This document shows positions 1 through 9,783 of a DNA stretch of 64,000 bases, piece after piece; position 1 is the first letter of the stretch; each line of letters opens with the position of its first letter. The stretch spans positions 186,001 to 250,000 of the forward strand of contig NZ_BDAU01000004.1 of assembly GCF_001612615.1 (NCBI RefSeq). Direction: 5' to 3'. A program made the position numbers and the translations under genes. The notes beneath the pieces were generated by a model that saw only the letters and a program-made list of their open reading frames with translations, searched no databases and was not told where the DNA came from. This DNA comes from Nocardia amikacinitolerans NBRC 108937 (GTDB lineage Bacteria > Actinomycetota > Actinomycetes > Mycobacteriales > Mycobacteriaceae).

Positions 1-1
1 C

Positions 2-397
2 TGGCGGGACAACCGTTTCCAGGCCTACGAGGGCATCACGGTGCCGAAGTTCCCGAACTTCCTGAGCCTCAACAGCCCGTACTCCTACAGCGGTCTGTCC
101 TACTTCACCACCATCGAGGCGCAGATGAAGCACATGGGCAGGCTCTTCGGCGAGCTGTTCCGGCGCGGCGAGACCACCTTCGAGGTGACCGAGGCGGCCA
201 ACGCGCGCTTCCTGGACACCGTCACCGACAAGCTCGGCTCCTCGGTGTTCTACGGCGGCGACTGCGCGAGCGCGCGCAGCTACTACTTCAACCAGCACGG
301 CGAGGCGGCGCTGCTGCGCCCGAACAGCACCGTCAGCACGCACCGCAAGGCGGTGAGCTTCCCGCTCGACGACTACGTCTACGGGGTGTCGGCCTGA
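2..397 (+). CDS. Flavin-containing monooxygenase, C-terminal part (truncated by window edge)
   Basis: The reading frame is open from the first bases of the window and ends with TGA at 395-397, giving about 131 residues of the C-terminal end of a longer protein. The stretch around GITVPKFPNFLSLNSPYSY resembles the conserved C-terminal segment of FMO and Baeyer-Villiger-type monooxygenases (G-x-PNF...GP-x-S-P). The Rossmann motifs that would prove the family lie outside the window. It is followed by a terminator hairpin, so it is the last gene of its own transcript and not part of the sec operon. The family assignment is likely; substrate unknown. Confidence 0.7.
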   Translation, partial: WRDNRFQAYEGITVPKFPNFLSLNSPYSYSGLSYFTTIEAQMKHMGRLFGELFRRGETTFEVTEAANARFLDTVTDKLGSSVFYGGDCASARSYYFNQHGEAALLRPNSTVSTHRKAVSFPLDDYVYGVSA

Positions 398-408
398 TCC
401 TCGCGTTC

Positions 409-446
409 GCCCCGCGACCGGAAAACGCCGGGTCGCGGGGCTTTCG
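409..446 (+). terminator. Rho-independent-like terminator after the monooxygenase
   Basis: An 11-bp perfect inverted repeat (409-419 with 431-441, arms GCCCCGCGACC / GGTCGCGGGGC, 11-nt loop) is followed by CTTTCGTG. It begins 12 nt after the monooxygenase stop and separates it from yajC. Confidence 0.7.
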
Positions 447-638
447 TGTGCCGGGACCTGGTGGTCGTCCCGCCGGGTCCTTCGGCGTTGGAGGACCTCC
501 GCCGACGTGCCGCGCGCCGCTCGAGACGGCCCGAGTGGCGCACGTCAAGGGTGTGCCGGTGTGGCAGTGCCGACAACAGCTGGCAGACTGTGGTGGTACT
601 TGTCCATCCCACCCACAAGACAGGGACTGACTTCGACG

Positions 639-989
639 ATGGAACTTCTGTTTCCGCTGCTACTGGTAGCCCTGCTCGTGCCGATGTTCCTCGGCGTCCG
701 CCGCCAGAAGCGGGAGGCCGAGAAGGTCACGGCCATGCAGGACAACCTGAAGATCGGCGACGCGGTAACCACTACGTCGGGTCTGTGGGGCACTGTTGTC
801 GACCTCGACGACGAGACGGTCGACCTGGAGATCGCCGAGGACGTCGTGACCACGTGGTTGCGCCAGGCGATCCGCGAGGTCCGCACCGTCGACGAGACGA
901 CCGCCGACGAGTCCGGCACCGACGAGACCCCGGCGGCCACCGCCGAGGAAACGCCGGAGCAGACCGAGACCCGGCTGACCAAGGACTGA
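639..989 (+). CDS. yajC: Preprotein translocase accessory subunit YajC
   Basis: This 116-residue protein begins with one transmembrane helix (MELLFPLLLVALLVPMFLGV) followed by the basic RRQKREAEK stretch. The YajC core then has the conserved K-I-GD-AVTTTSGLWGTV segment, and the tail is acidic and rich in Thr and Glu. The ATG at 639 puts the membrane segment at the extreme N-terminus, as usual for the family; longer forms starting upstream would bury it. YajC associates with SecDF at the inner membrane to support Sec-dependent export. secD starts 103 bp downstream and secF follows, the usual actinobacterial order. Confidence 0.93.
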   Translation: MELLFPLLLVALLVPMFLGVRRQKREAEKVTAMQDNLKIGDAVTTTSGLWGTVVDLDDETVDLEIAEDVVTTWLRQAIREVRTVDETTADESGTDETPAATAEETPEQTETRLTKD

Positions 990-1092
990 CGTCGGCTGCG
1001 CCACGACCGCACGCCGGACGCCGTAGCGTTCGGCGGCGCACGCGTGTGCGCGCCTGATCCACCCTCGACTTCCCGCCTAGGAGATACGAACT

Positions 1093-2802
1093 GTGCCACC
1101 TTCCCAGGGATCGGCGCATCCGCTCCGGTTGCTCGGTGTCTACGCCGCGCTGCTGGCCGTGATCTATGCGTTGGTGTTCTTCACCGGTGACAAGTCCCCG
1201 ACCCCCAAGCTCGGCATCGATCTGCAGGGCGGCACCAGGGTCACGCTGACCGCCCGCACCCCGGACGGCAGCAAGCCGAGCCAGGACAGCCTGCAGAAGG
1301 CGCAGGAGATCATCGAGAACCGCGTCAACGGTCTCGGCGTCTCCGGCTCCGAGGTGGCCATCGAGGGCGACAACATCGTGATCACGGTGCCCGGCGACGA
1401 CGGCCAGCAGGCCCGCGCGCTCGCCACCACCGCCAAGCTCTACATCCGTCCGGTGCTGCAGGCCGTGCCGAAGGGCGCGACGGTCCCGCAGACGCCGCCC
1501 GCCCAACTGCCGGTGCCCGACGCAGGTCAGCAGGTCCCGACCGACGCGCCAGCCCCCGAGGCGCCCGCGCCGGAGGCGCCCCCGCAGGAGCCGCCCGCCG
1601 AGGACGCGCCCGCGCCGCAGCAGCGCGTCTTCCCCGCGCAGGCGCCCACCGAGCCGGCCGACCCGACCCTGACCCCGCAGGAAGAGGCGCAGCGCGAGAT
1701 CGCGGCGGCCAAGGCGACCAGGCAGAGCACCGACCCGGCCACCCAGCAGGCCGCGATGGCCGCGCTGGACTGCACCAAGGCGGACCCGCTCGCGGGCAAC
1801 GACGACCCGAACCTGCCGCTGGTCACCTGCTCGCAGGACGGCAGCGAGGTCTTCCTGCTCGACAAGAGCCGCATCGACGGCCAGGAGATCAAGAACGCGG
1901 TCGCCAACCTCGATCAGCAGCAGTCGCGCTGGGTGGTCGACCTGGAGTTCAAGTCGACCGGTAGCGACGCGTGGGCCGACCTGACCGGCGAGTACCTCTA
2001 CAAGCGCGTCGCGTTCACCCTCGACTCCAAGGTGGTCAGCGCGCCGCAGGTCCAGGCGGGTCCGCAGCTCGGCGGCACCACCCAGATCTCGGGCTCGTTC
2101 ACCGCAACCACCTCCAAGGAACTGGCGAACACGCTGAAGTACGGTTCGCTGCCGCTGTCGTTCCAGACCTCCGAGGCCGAGACCGTCTCGGCGACCCTCG
2201 GTCTGTCGTCGCTGCGCGCCGGTCTGATCGCGGGCGCGATCGGTCTGGCCATCGTGCTGCTGTATTGCCTGGTCTACTACCGCATGCTCGGCTTCCTGAC
2301 GGGCCTGTCGCTGATCGCCTCCGGCTTGGCGGTCTACGGCATCATGGTGCTGCTCGGCCGCTGGATCGGCTTCACCCTCGACCTGGCGGGCATCGCGGGT
2401 CTGATCATCGGTATCGGTATGACCGCGGACTCGTTCGTGGTCTTCTTCGAACGCATCAAGGACGAGATGCGCGAGGGCCGCAGCTTCCGCTCGGCGGTGC
2501 CGCGCGGCTGGCAGCGAGCCCGCCGCACCATCCTGTCCGGTAACGCGGTGAGCTTCCTCGCCGCCGCGGTGCTCTACTGGCTCGCGGCCGGACAGGTCAA
2601 GGGCTTCGCGTTCACCCTCGGCCTCACCACCATCCTCGACGTGGTGGTCGTGTTCCTGGTCACCGCGCCGCTGGTGCTGCTGGCCTCGCGGAGTGCGTTC
2701 TGGTCGAAACCGTCGATCAACGGCCTCGGCGCGATCCAAGAGGTCGCGCGCGAGCGCCGTGCCGCAGAAGCCGCAGTCGCAGAAGGCGTGAGGACGCGAT
2801 GA
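1093..2802 (+). CDS. secD: Protein translocase subunit SecD
   Basis: SecD and SecF form the proton-driven RND-type unit that pulls translocated proteins through SecYEG. This 569-residue protein has an N-terminal membrane helix (about residues 10-25), the conserved L-G-I-D-L-Q-G-G-T motif (about 40-50), a periplasmic region and a C-terminal bundle of five helices (about 370-545). The SecD-specific segment [19 protein letters not shown] lies in the last bundle. A Pro/Ala/Glu-rich insertion of about 60 residues (roughly 135-200) splits the periplasmic domain, as seen in other actinobacterial SecD proteins. It starts with GTG behind the Shine-Dalgarno-like TAGGAG at 1078-1083, and its TGA overlaps the secF ATG (ATGA, 2799-2802), which suggests coupled translation. 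Confidence 0.97.
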   Translation: MPPSQGSAHPLRLLGVYAALLAVIYALVFFTGDKSPTPKLGIDLQGGTRVTLTARTPDGSKPSQDSLQKAQEIIENRVNGLGVSGSEVAIEGDNIVITVPGDDGQQARALATTAKLYIRPVLQAVPKGATVPQTPPAQLPVPDAGQQVPTDAPAPEAPAPEAPPQEPPAEDAPAPQQRVFPAQAPTEPADPTLTPQEEAQREIAAAKATRQSTDPATQQAAMAALDCTKADPLAGNDDPNLPLVTCSQDGSEVFLLDKSRIDGQEIKNAVANLDQQQSRWVVDLEFKSTGSDAWADLTGEYLYKRVAFTLDSKVVSAPQVQAGPQLGGTTQISGSFTATTSKELANTLKYGSLPLSFQTSEAETVSATLGLSSLRAGLIAGAIGLAIVLLYCLVYYRMLGFLTGLSLIASGLAVYGIMVLLGRWIGFTLDLAGIAGLIIGIGMTADSFVVFFERIKDEMREGRSFRSAVPRGWQRARRTILSGNAVSFLAAAVLYWLAAGQVKGFAFTLGLTTILDVVVVFLVTAPLVLLASRSAFWSKPSINGLGAIQEVARERRAAEAAVAEGVRTR

Positions 2803-4028
2803 CCAACAGCCAGACCAGCCCCTCGCTGCGCAAGGACGCCGAACGGCCCTTCGACGACTACGCCTACGGGCAGGCCGCGTCCGAGCACGGCTTCTTCAAC
2901 CGGCTCTACACCGGAACCGGCGCGATCGACGTCATCGGCCGCAGGCGCATGTGGTACGCGATCACGGCCGTGATCATGCTGATCTCGTTGGGCAGCATCC
3001 TGTTCCGCGGGTTCAACTTCGGCATCGACTTCGAGGGCGGCTCCCGCATCCAGTTCCCCGCGGGCGACGCCACCACCTCCCAGGTGGAGGCCGTGTACCA
3101 CGAGGCGATCGGCACCGACCCGGTCTCCGTGCAGACCGTCGGCACCGGCTCGACCGCGACGATGCTGATCCGCTCCGAAGCACTCGACGTGCAGCAGGTC
3201 GACAAACTCAACGGCGCGCTGTTCGAGGAGTTCAAGCCCCTCGACAAGAACGGCAACCCGAGCCGGGCCGCGATCAGCACCTCGGATGTCAGCGAGACAT
3301 GGGGCAGCCAGATCACCGAGAAGGCACTGCGGGCGCTCGCGGTGTTCCTGGTACTCGTCTCGATCTACATCGCCGTCCGCTTCGAACGCGACATGGCGAT
3401 CGCCGCGCTCGCCGCGCTGGTCTTCGACGTCGTGGTCACCGCGGGCGTGTACTCGCTGGTCGGCTTCGAGGTCACCCCGGCGACCGTGATCGGCATCCTG
3501 ACGATCCTCGGCTTCTCGCTCTACGACTCGGTCGTCGTGTTCGACAAGGTCGAGGAGAACACCAGGGGCATCCTGCATCTGAGCCGCCGCACGTATGGCG
3601 AACAGGCCAATCTCGCGATCAATCAGACGCTGATGCGCTCGATCAATACCGCGCTCATCGGCATCCTGCCCATCGTCGGCCTGATGGTGATCGCGGTGTG
3701 GATGCTCGGCGTCGGCACCCTCAAGGACCTCGCGCTGGTGCAGATGGTCGGTCTGCTGGTCGGCACGTACTCGTCGATCTTCTTCGCCACCCCGCTGCTC
3801 GTCTCGCTCAAGGAGCGCTGGGGCCCGGTGGCGGCGCACACCAAGAAGGTGCAGGCCAAGCGCTCCGGAATCGCGGCGGCGCGGGCGGGCGCTGCCGCCG
3901 AGCAGCGCGTGGTCGCCGCGACCGGTCGCGGCTTGCCCGACGCCCCGGCCCGGCGGTACCGGGAAGCAGGCCAGGCGCCACGCCCTGGCGCACGGCCCTC
4001 CGGAAAGCGACAGAAGAAGAGGCACTGA
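2799..4028 (+). CDS. secF: Protein translocase subunit SecF
   Basis: This 409-residue partner of SecD shows one N-terminal membrane helix, the SecF signature [15 protein letters not shown] (about residues 68-82), a periplasmic domain and a five-helix RND bundle. The bundle contains [20 protein letters not shown], the SecF counterpart of the SecD proton-path helix. The C-terminus is a basic tail rich in Ala, Arg and Lys (about 345-409), probably cytoplasmic. Its ATG overlaps the secD stop by 4 nt. The following lipoprotein gene starts 27 bp after its stop, so all are probably cotranscribed. Confidence 0.97.
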   Translation: MTNSQTSPSLRKDAERPFDDYAYGQAASEHGFFNRLYTGTGAIDVIGRRRMWYAITAVIMLISLGSILFRGFNFGIDFEGGSRIQFPAGDATTSQVEAVYHEAIGTDPVSVQTVGTGSTATMLIRSEALDVQQVDKLNGALFEEFKPLDKNGNPSRAAISTSDVSETWGSQITEKALRALAVFLVLVSIYIAVRFERDMAIAALAALVFDVVVTAGVYSLVGFEVTPATVIGILTILGFSLYDSVVVFDKVEENTRGILHLSRRTYGEQANLAINQTLMRSINTALIGILPIVGLMVIAVWMLGVGTLKDLALVQMVGLLVGTYSSIFFATPLLVSLKERWGPVAAHTKKVQAKRSGIAAARAGAAAEQRVVAATGRGLPDAPARRYREAGQAPRPGARPSGKRQKKRH

Positions 4029-4055
4029 CCAACCGACGGTTAGGGGTTTCGTTCG

Positions 4056-5765
4056 ATGCGACAGCCACGCAGCGCGGTACGTCTGATCGGAGCGGTCGCC
4101 GCGAGCGCCTTGGCCGCCGGAATGGCGGCCGGGTGCTCCGGTCAGAACCAGGTGCCCTCCATCGGGTACGCGGTCGACGCCGTGATCGCCAGCTACAACG
4201 GCGGAAGCACGCTCGGCGCGAGCAGCGGCTCGGCGGCGGTGTTCCAGCGCGTGCTCACCGGGTTCTTCTACACCGGACCCGACGGACAGCAGGTCGCCGA
4301 CACCGATTTCGGCACCGCCAAGGAGGTGCCCGGCGAGTCCCAGACCATCCAGTACCGGCTCAACCCCGACGGCGTGTACTCCGACGGTGTGCCGACCTCC
4401 TGTGACGATCTGGTGCTCACCTGGGCCGCGCACAGCGGGCGCTTCACCAAGCCCGACGGCGGCTCGCTGTTCGACGCCGCCGACACCGCGGGCTACGCGG
4501 ACATCGAGCGGGTCGAGTGTCAGCCCGGTTCCAAGGACGCCACCGTGGTGTTCCGCCCGGACCGGCGGTTCGGTCCGTGGCGCGACCTGTTCACCGCGGG
4601 CGAGGTGATGCCCGCCCATGTCGCCGCGCGGGTGGCCAGCGTGCCGAACGTGGTGTCGGCCGTGCAGTCCGGCGATCTCGGCGCGGTGCAGCGGCTGGCC
4701 GACTTCTGGAACACCGGCTGGACCATCGGCGCGGAGAAACTCGATCTTTCCCGGTTCCCGTCCTCGGGTCCGTACCGGATCGAATCCTTCAGCGCGAAGG
4801 ACGGTCTCGTGCTGATCGCCAACGAGCGGTGGTGGGGCAACAAGGCCGAGACCGGGCGCATCGTGGTGTTCGACAAGACCGCCGACCTGAAGTCCAAGGT
4901 CGCCGACAACGCCGTCAGCGTGGTCGACGTGGGCGCGAACTCGGTGCCGGACCTCGATCTGGGCGGCTTCTCGGCGAAGACCGTGCCGGGCCGCGGCGCC
5001 GAGCAGTTGGTGCTGGCCACCGACGGCGTGTTCGGCTCGGTGGAGGCGCGCCGCGCCTTCGCGCTCTGTGTCCCGCGCCAGGCCCTGTTCGACACGCTGG
5101 GCAAGGCCGCCGACGTGCCGACCACCGGACTCGGCGCCGGCCCACTGAATTCCCGTACCACGCAGCAGGATTCGCTGTTCTACGCGGCCACGACCGGGGC
5201 CGCCGAGCGATACCGCGGCAGCGACATCCGGGCGGCCACCGCCACGCTCGCCTCGGCGCGCGCGGCGAATCCGACGATCCGCATCGGCTATGTGGCCCCC
5301 GACGAGCGCCGCGCCAAGACGGTGCAGATGATCGCCGAGGCGTGCAAACCCGCGGGCATCGGCGTGGTGGACGCGGGCGCGCCCGACTTCCGTCCCGGCC
5401 AACTCGCCGAGGGCCGCGTCGACGCCGTGCTGGCCAGCACCGCTGGCGCGCCTGGCCCGGCCGGTTCGCTGACCGGCGTGGCCGCGACCAGCGCGTTGCG
5501 CACCGGCAACGGGCTCAATTTCGGACGATTCGGGAACGGCCGCTACGATGCGATCACCGATCAGCTTGCGGCCGACGACAACTCGGCCGCGCAGCTGGGT
5601 CTGCTGACCGAGGCCGAGAACCTGTTGTGGTCGGAGATGCCGAGCATTCCCCTGTTCGCCACTCCGCGCACGATCGCTTTCGGCGACGGTCTGCGCAACG
5701 GTGTGGCCGGTCCCACCCAGGGTGGCACCGGCTGGAACATGGACCGCTGGGTGTTGCGGCGGTGA
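4056..5765 (+). CDS. ABC-type peptide/solute-binding lipoprotein (Rv2585c-like position)
   Basis: This 569-residue protein has a lipoprotein signal peptide ending in the lipobox AAGC (about residues 24-27) and a long extracytoplasmic part resembling family-5 solute-binding proteins (DppA/OppA type), for example the NPDGVYSDGVPTSCDDL region. In M. tuberculosis a conserved lipoprotein of the same type (Rv2585c) sits in the same place between secF and apt. No permease or ATPase genes lie nearby, so import of peptides is uncertain. A role linked to the Sec operon or to the cell envelope is equally possible. Confidence 0.85.
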   Translation: MRQPRSAVRLIGAVAASALAAGMAAGCSGQNQVPSIGYAVDAVIASYNGGSTLGASSGSAAVFQRVLTGFFYTGPDGQQVADTDFGTAKEVPGESQTIQYRLNPDGVYSDGVPTSCDDLVLTWAAHSGRFTKPDGGSLFDAADTAGYADIERVECQPGSKDATVVFRPDRRFGPWRDLFTAGEVMPAHVAARVASVPNVVSAVQSGDLGAVQRLADFWNTGWTIGAEKLDLSRFPSSGPYRIESFSAKDGLVLIANERWWGNKAETGRIVVFDKTADLKSKVADNAVSVVDVGANSVPDLDLGGFSAKTVPGRGAEQLVLATDGVFGSVEARRAFALCVPRQALFDTLGKAADVPTTGLGAGPLNSRTTQQDSLFYAATTGAAERYRGSDIRAATATLASARAANPTIRIGYVAPDERRAKTVQMIAEACKPAGIGVVDAGAPDFRPGQLAEGRVDAVLASTAGAPGPAGSLTGVAATSALRTGNGLNFGRFGNGRYDAITDQLAADDNSAAQLGLLTEAENLLWSEMPSIPLFATPRTIAFGDGLRNGVAGPTQGGTGWNMDRWVLRR

Positions 5766-5802
5766 CAGGTGTTGGTGGGTGAGTGATCATGGAGAGGTGT
5801 CG

Positions 5803-6375
5803 ATGAGTAAGCACGCGGCGGTCGAGTCCGACGAGATTGTCGCCGAGCGGACCGCCAAGGCGGCCGAGCTGGTCGAACGCCTGACCCGCTGGCGCGACGA
5901 TTTCCCGACGCCCGGCGTCCGCTTCGCCGATCTCACCCCCGTGTTCGCCGATCCCGAGGGTTTCCGCGCGGTCATCGACTGCCTCGCCGCCTGCGCGCCG
6001 GACGCGGACCTGGTCGCAGGCGTGGACGCCCGCGGCTTCCTCCTCGGCGCGGGCGTCGCCGCCACCCTCGGCACCGGCGTCCTCGCCGTGCGCAAGGCGG
6101 GCAAGCTGCCGCCGCCCGTGCTCAAGCGCGAATACAGCCTCGAGTACGGCACCGCCGCGCTGGAGATTCCCGGCGACGGCGTCGACCTGGCGGGTCGCCG
6201 GGTGCTGCTGCTCGACGACGTGCTCGCCACCGGCGGCACGCTGGCCGCGGCCGCGGAGCTGTTCCGCGCGGCAGGCGCCGAGATCGTCTCGGCAGCGGTC
6301 GTTCTCGAGCTGAGCTTCCTGGAAGGCCGCAGCCGCCAGGGCGACTACCCGCTGACCTCCATCGTCCGGATCTGA
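5803..6375 (+). CDS. apt: Adenine phosphoribosyltransferase
   Basis: The enzyme joins adenine to PRPP to give AMP in purine salvage. The 190-residue product has the type I phosphoribosyltransferase PRPP-binding motif VLLLDDVLATGGT near the C-terminal third and the APRT-typical stretch VDARGFLLGAGVA. The ATG at 5803 is preceded by GGAGAGG and fits the family length; a longer in-frame start upstream would overlap the preceding gene. In M. tuberculosis relA directly follows apt, whereas here relA is 32 kb away. Confidence 0.95.
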   Translation: MSKHAAVESDEIVAERTAKAAELVERLTRWRDDFPTPGVRFADLTPVFADPEGFRAVIDCLAACAPDADLVAGVDARGFLLGAGVAATLGTGVLAVRKAGKLPPPVLKREYSLEYGTAALEIPGDGVDLAGRRVLLLDDVLATGGTLAAAAELFRAAGAEIVSAAVVLELSFLEGRSRQGDYPLTSIVRI

Positions 6376-6512
6376 ACCCGGGCGGTCGCCCCCGACCGTT
6401 GACGCGGCATGTTTCGACGTGCCGACCGGCCCGAAGATCCCCGATTCCCCGGTAGCCGATTGCTATCGTCCCAGTCGGTGTCGATCGACCGGTGACGAGG
6501 GGAAGGGCAGGG

Positions 6513-8603
6513 GTGGCCAGGACATTGCAGCCGAGGAGGCTGTCGGGGTCGATGATCAAATCGGTGTTCGGCGCGATCGCGGTCGTTCTGGCGGTGGTCG
6601 CGATCGGCGCCTATCACCCGGCGCCGCAACAGCCGGATCTGGCGGCTCTCGCCGACCGGTGGACCGAACTGCACGACGGGCCGCAGCCGTACTCGGATGT
6701 GAACATCCAGTGGGACGTTCCCATCGAGATGAGCGACGGCGTCGTCCTCAAGGCCAATGTGTACCGTCCCGCGCAGACCGGCGGGCCGGTGGAGTCGAAG
6801 CCGCTGCCGACGATCGTGAACCTCACGCCCTACACCAAGCTGCTGACGAATCTCGTCGATTCGGCGCTGGCGGTGCCCGGGTTGCAGCAGTTCACGATGG
6901 ACTTCGTGGGGCGGCTCAACCTGTCGGGCACGCCCATCAGCGGGTTCGAGGACCTGCTGCACGCGCTGGACGGCGGCACGGTGCAGACCGTCCTCGGCAT
7001 CGACCGCAAACTCATCCGCAGCGGCTACAACCTGGTCGTGGTCGACGTCCGAGGCACCGGATACTCCCAAGGCAGCTGGGACACCCTCGGCGCCCGCGAA
7101 CAGCTCGACACCCGCGAGGTCATCGAATGGGCCGCCGCGCAGCCGTGGTCGAACGGCGACATCGCGATGAGCGGCGGTTCGTATGCCGGGATCAACCAGC
7201 TGCGCGCCGCCGAGAACGCGCCCGCGCCGCTGAAGGCGATCTTCCCCGTGGAACCGGGCAGCGACCTGATGCGCGACGTGGTCGCGCCCGGCGGGGGCGT
7301 CGGCACCATGTTCCTTCCGATGTGGCTCAGCAACGTCAACCGGCTGAAGCTGATCCCCGATGTGGCGTCGACGCTCAACGGCACGTTCGACTGGGCGTGG
7401 TTGCGCGAGCGAGTGTCTGACCCGAACACCAACTTCGACCTGCTCACCCAGGCGCTGATGACGCCGTCGCTCGACGACGTGCCGCCCGAGCTGGCGGCCG
7501 CGCTCGACGAGAACAGTCCGTTCCGGCAGGGCATTCTCGGGCACCCCGAGCGGGTGAACGTCCCGGCGTTCGTCTACGGCGGGTGGCACGACATCTTCGC
7601 CAACAGCGCGACCAAGCTGTACAACGCCATGCCGCTGCCGGAGGACAAGAAGAAGCTCGTCGTCGGCGACACCTACCACGCCAATCCTGGCGCGGGGACC
7701 GGTGTGCCCGGCGCGCCGCCCCGGCTGGACGTGCTGCAGCGCGCGTGGTTCGACAGGTGGCTCAAGGGTGTCGACAACGGCATCGACGACTTCGGCCCGA
7801 TCGTGGTCTGGGAGCAGGGCGGCAACTGGGTCACCCTGGAGCGCTTCCCGCAGCCGGGCATCGTGCACCGCCGCGTCTACCTGTCCGCGGACCCCAGCGG
7901 AACCGCCGGGGACGTGAAGTACGACGGCTCGCTGATCGACACCCGCCCCGCCGACGCGGAGACGCTCACCATCGCGCCGGGCCTCACCATGATCTGCTCC
8001 CGCGACACCGCGCAGGGATCGGCGGGCATGGCCGCGGTCTTGGACATGTGCGCCAAGGACTCCCGCAGGGCCGAACGCAACGCGCTCACCTTCACCAGCC
8101 CGCCGGTCGCCGAGCCGACGGTGATCTCCGGGCCGATCAACGTGCACCTCAACACCGTGCACGACGCCACCGACGGCTACTGGAACGTCACCGTCAACGA
8201 CGTGGCGCCCGACGGCACCTCGCTCGTCCTGTCCACCGGCCAGCTGACCACCTCGATGCGCGCCGTGGACGAGGCGAAGAGCGAGCGCTCGCCCTCCGGC
8301 GACTACACCGCGCCGTACAACCGGATCACCCTGGACAGCATGCTGCCGGTCACGCCGGGCGAGCCGATCGGGCTCGACATCGCCGTCATCCCCACCCAGG
8401 CGGTGCTGAAGCCCGGACACCGGCTGCGGGTGGACGTCTTCGCCGGCAACCTGCCCAAGGCGGTGGCGTTCCGGCCGATGCTCAACAACTCCGAGCTCAA
8501 AGCGCAGTTCCTGGCCATCGATCCGGACGCCCCGAGCTACGTCAACCTGCCCACCGATCGGCCGCTGCCAGGGAACCGAGTCTCAGCCGACGGCGGCAGG
8601 TGA
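6513..8603 (+). CDS. CocE/NonD-family (X-Pro dipeptidyl-peptidase-like) hydrolase
   Basis: This is an alpha/beta hydrolase of the cocaine esterase / X-Pro dipeptidyl-peptidase family, about 696 residues from the GTG at 6513. It has an N-terminal membrane or signal segment (MIKSVFGAIAVVLAVVAIGAY). The nucleophile motif G-G-S-Y-A-G places the likely catalytic Ser near residue 223. A GGWHD stretch and GDTYHANPG (probable catalytic His) follow, then the beta-sandwich C-terminal domain typical of the family. A GGAAGG-type ribosome site favours 6513; GTG 6492 and ATG 6552 are alternatives. The product is probably exported or membrane-anchored and hydrolyses ester or amide bonds; substrate unknown. 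Its last 21 bases overlap the convergent SnoaL-like gene. Confidence 0.88.
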   Translation: MARTLQPRRLSGSMIKSVFGAIAVVLAVVAIGAYHPAPQQPDLAALADRWTELHDGPQPYSDVNIQWDVPIEMSDGVVLKANVYRPAQTGGPVESKPLPTIVNLTPYTKLLTNLVDSALAVPGLQQFTMDFVGRLNLSGTPISGFEDLLHALDGGTVQTVLGIDRKLIRSGYNLVVVDVRGTGYSQGSWDTLGAREQLDTREVIEWAAAQPWSNGDIAMSGGSYAGINQLRAAENAPAPLKAIFPVEPGSDLMRDVVAPGGGVGTMFLPMWLSNVNRLKLIPDVASTLNGTFDWAWLRERVSDPNTNFDLLTQALMTPSLDDVPPELAAALDENSPFRQGILGHPERVNVPAFVYGGWHDIFANSATKLYNAMPLPEDKKKLVVGDTYHANPGAGTGVPGAPPRLDVLQRAWFDRWLKGVDNGIDDFGPIVVWEQGGNWVTLERFPQPGIVHRRVYLSADPSGTAGDVKYDGSLIDTRPADAETLTIAPGLTMICSRDTAQGSAGMAAVLDMCAKDSRRAERNALTFTSPPVAEPTVISGPINVHLNTVHDATDGYWNVTVNDVAPDGTSLVLSTGQLTTSMRAVDEAKSERSPSGDYTAPYNRITLDSMLPVTPGEPIGLDIAVIPTQAVLKPGHRLRVDVFAGNLPKAVAFRPMLNNSELKAQFLAIDPDAPSYVNLPTDRPLPGNRVSADGGR

Positions 8604-9014
8604 TCCGGCGCCGCGTGCCCGCCGCAGCACCGCCGGGTAGCGCAGCAGGCCGGGGCCGAGCTTGGCCGCGAGGAAGGTGAGCGCGAGCCACGGGCGCAGG
8701 TGCGGGTCGAGCCTGCGGATGCGCCCGTCCTCGGCCAGGTCGAGCACCATAGCCTCGGTCATCCGGAACGGGCCGACCTTCGCCTCGCCGAGCAGCACCC
8801 GGCGCGGCCCGTCGCCGATGCGCGCGGTCCAGCGCAGTCCAGACACTCCGCGGTAGACGACCGTGAGCAGGACGCGCAGGTCCTCGTGACCGCGGAAGAC
8901 GAGGGTGCCCGAGATCGGCGAACGCAGTTCGGCGTCCGGGGCGAGCGTGTCCATCAGCGCATCGATATCGGCGGTCTCGGTCGCCGCGCAGAACTGGTCC
9001 ACCACATCCGTCAT
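8583..9014 (-). CDS. SnoaL/NTF2-like protein
   Basis: About 143 residues with the pattern of small NTF2-fold proteins: an N-terminal helix region MTDVVDQFCAATETADIDALMDTL, then AELRSPISGTLVFRGHEDLR, typical of SnoaL-like polyketide cyclase or limonene-epoxide-hydrolase relatives. ATG 9014 lies 8 nt after an AAGGGG ribosome site; GTG 9023 is possible but too close to it. It is divergent from the HxlR-type regulator starting at 9094, with about 80 bp between them, which suggests that the regulator controls it. Enzymatic activity cannot be inferred. Confidence 0.75.
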   Translation of the reverse strand: MTDVVDQFCAATETADIDALMDTLAPDAELRSPISGTLVFRGHEDLRVLLTVVYRGVSGLRWTARIGDGPRRVLLGEAKVGPFRMTEAMVLDLAEDGRIRRLDPHLRPWLALTFLAAKLGPGLLRYPAVLRRARGAGSPAAVG

Positions 9015-9093
9015 CTCACGCACCCCTTCCGGTGGTCGATGGGATCGAACGTAACCGGGTCACTTGTTTTTTGCAATGGACTACGATGGAGCG

Positions 9094-9594
9094 GTGGCCA
9101 AGGCTGACCTTTCCGAGATCGTCTGCTCGATCGCCCGCACGCTGGACGCGGTGGGGGAGCGGTGGACGCCGCTGATCCTGCGCGACCTGTTCGTGGGAAT
9201 GACCCGCTTCGAGGACATCCGGCGTGATCTCGGCATCGCCTCGAACGTGCTCGCCGCCCGGCTGGACACGCTGCGGGCGCGCGGCATCGTCGAATCGCGG
9301 GTCTACCAGACGAATCCGGTCCGGCGCGAGTACCTGCTCACCGCCAAGGGACGCGAGTTGTACCCGGTGCTGGCCACACTGATCGCCTGGGGGGACAAGT
9401 GGAGCGCGGGGACTGAGGGGCCGCCGGTGGTCTCGGTCCATCGCACGTGCGGGCGGCACGCCTCGGGCGTGGTGGTGTGCGAGGAATGCGGAGAACCGCT
9501 CACCGCCGAGACGGTGCGGTGGGAGCCGGGACCCGGTGCGCGGCGCGGGCCGGGGACGATGCTGGTGGGCGATTTCATCGCGGCGGCAGAATGA
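9094..9594 (+). CDS. HxlR-family winged-helix transcriptional regulator
   Basis: The 166-residue protein begins with the HxlR winged-helix domain: CSIARTLDAVGERWTPLILRDL, then MTRFEDIRRDLGIASNVLAARL as recognition region and VRREYLLTAKGREL as wing. The C-terminal part carries a CGRH...CEECGE cluster (two CxxC-like pairs), which may bind metal. GTG 9094 is chosen because the domain starts directly after it; ATG 9076 and TTG 9064 are in frame upstream. A TACGAT hexamer at 9083-9088 could be a -10 element placing the transcript start at or next to the GTG, i.e. a leaderless mRNA. It probably controls itself and the divergent SnoaL-like gene. Confidence 0.87.
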   Translation: MAKADLSEIVCSIARTLDAVGERWTPLILRDLFVGMTRFEDIRRDLGIASNVLAARLDTLRARGIVESRVYQTNPVRREYLLTAKGRELYPVLATLIAWGDKWSAGTEGPPVVSVHRTCGRHASGVVVCEECGEPLTAETVRWEPGPGARRGPGTMLVGDFIAAAE

Positions 9595-9697
9595 TTCGCG
9601 GCAGGTAGGTGCCGTGATCGTGGCGGGTGTGAGCGAAATTGCACTGGCGCGATCAGCGGCTGTGTGGCTAACCTGGAGCGGTCTTGTTCCCGTCGAT

Positions 9698-9783
9698 CGG
9701 AGTATGCGTTGATTCTTTGAGGTAGCGCCTTCGGGCGGCCCGCCTTCGCGCGCCGCGTTTCCGTCGCACCTCAGGGGTTCCGC
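9698..9783 (+). promoter_or_regulatory. Leader of the ABC-F gene with two-codon uORF and hairpin
   Basis: Upstream of the ABC-F start there is a GGAG followed closely by ATG-CGT-TGA (9704-9712), a Met-Arg-stop minigene. An inverted repeat TGAGGT (9718-9723) / ACCTCA (9768-9773) encloses a very GC-rich segment, and the AGGGG that probably serves as ribosome site (9773-9777) abuts the right arm. Ribosome-mediated attenuators in leaders are known for antibiotic-resistance ABC-F genes. That this one works so is inference. Confidence 0.4.

Noticed and set aside
772..5402. Very long antisense open frames over secD, secF and the lipoprotein
   Set aside because: They are shadows of GC-rich coding DNA: highly charged, Arg/Gly/His-rich, without domains, and opposite to well-supported genes.
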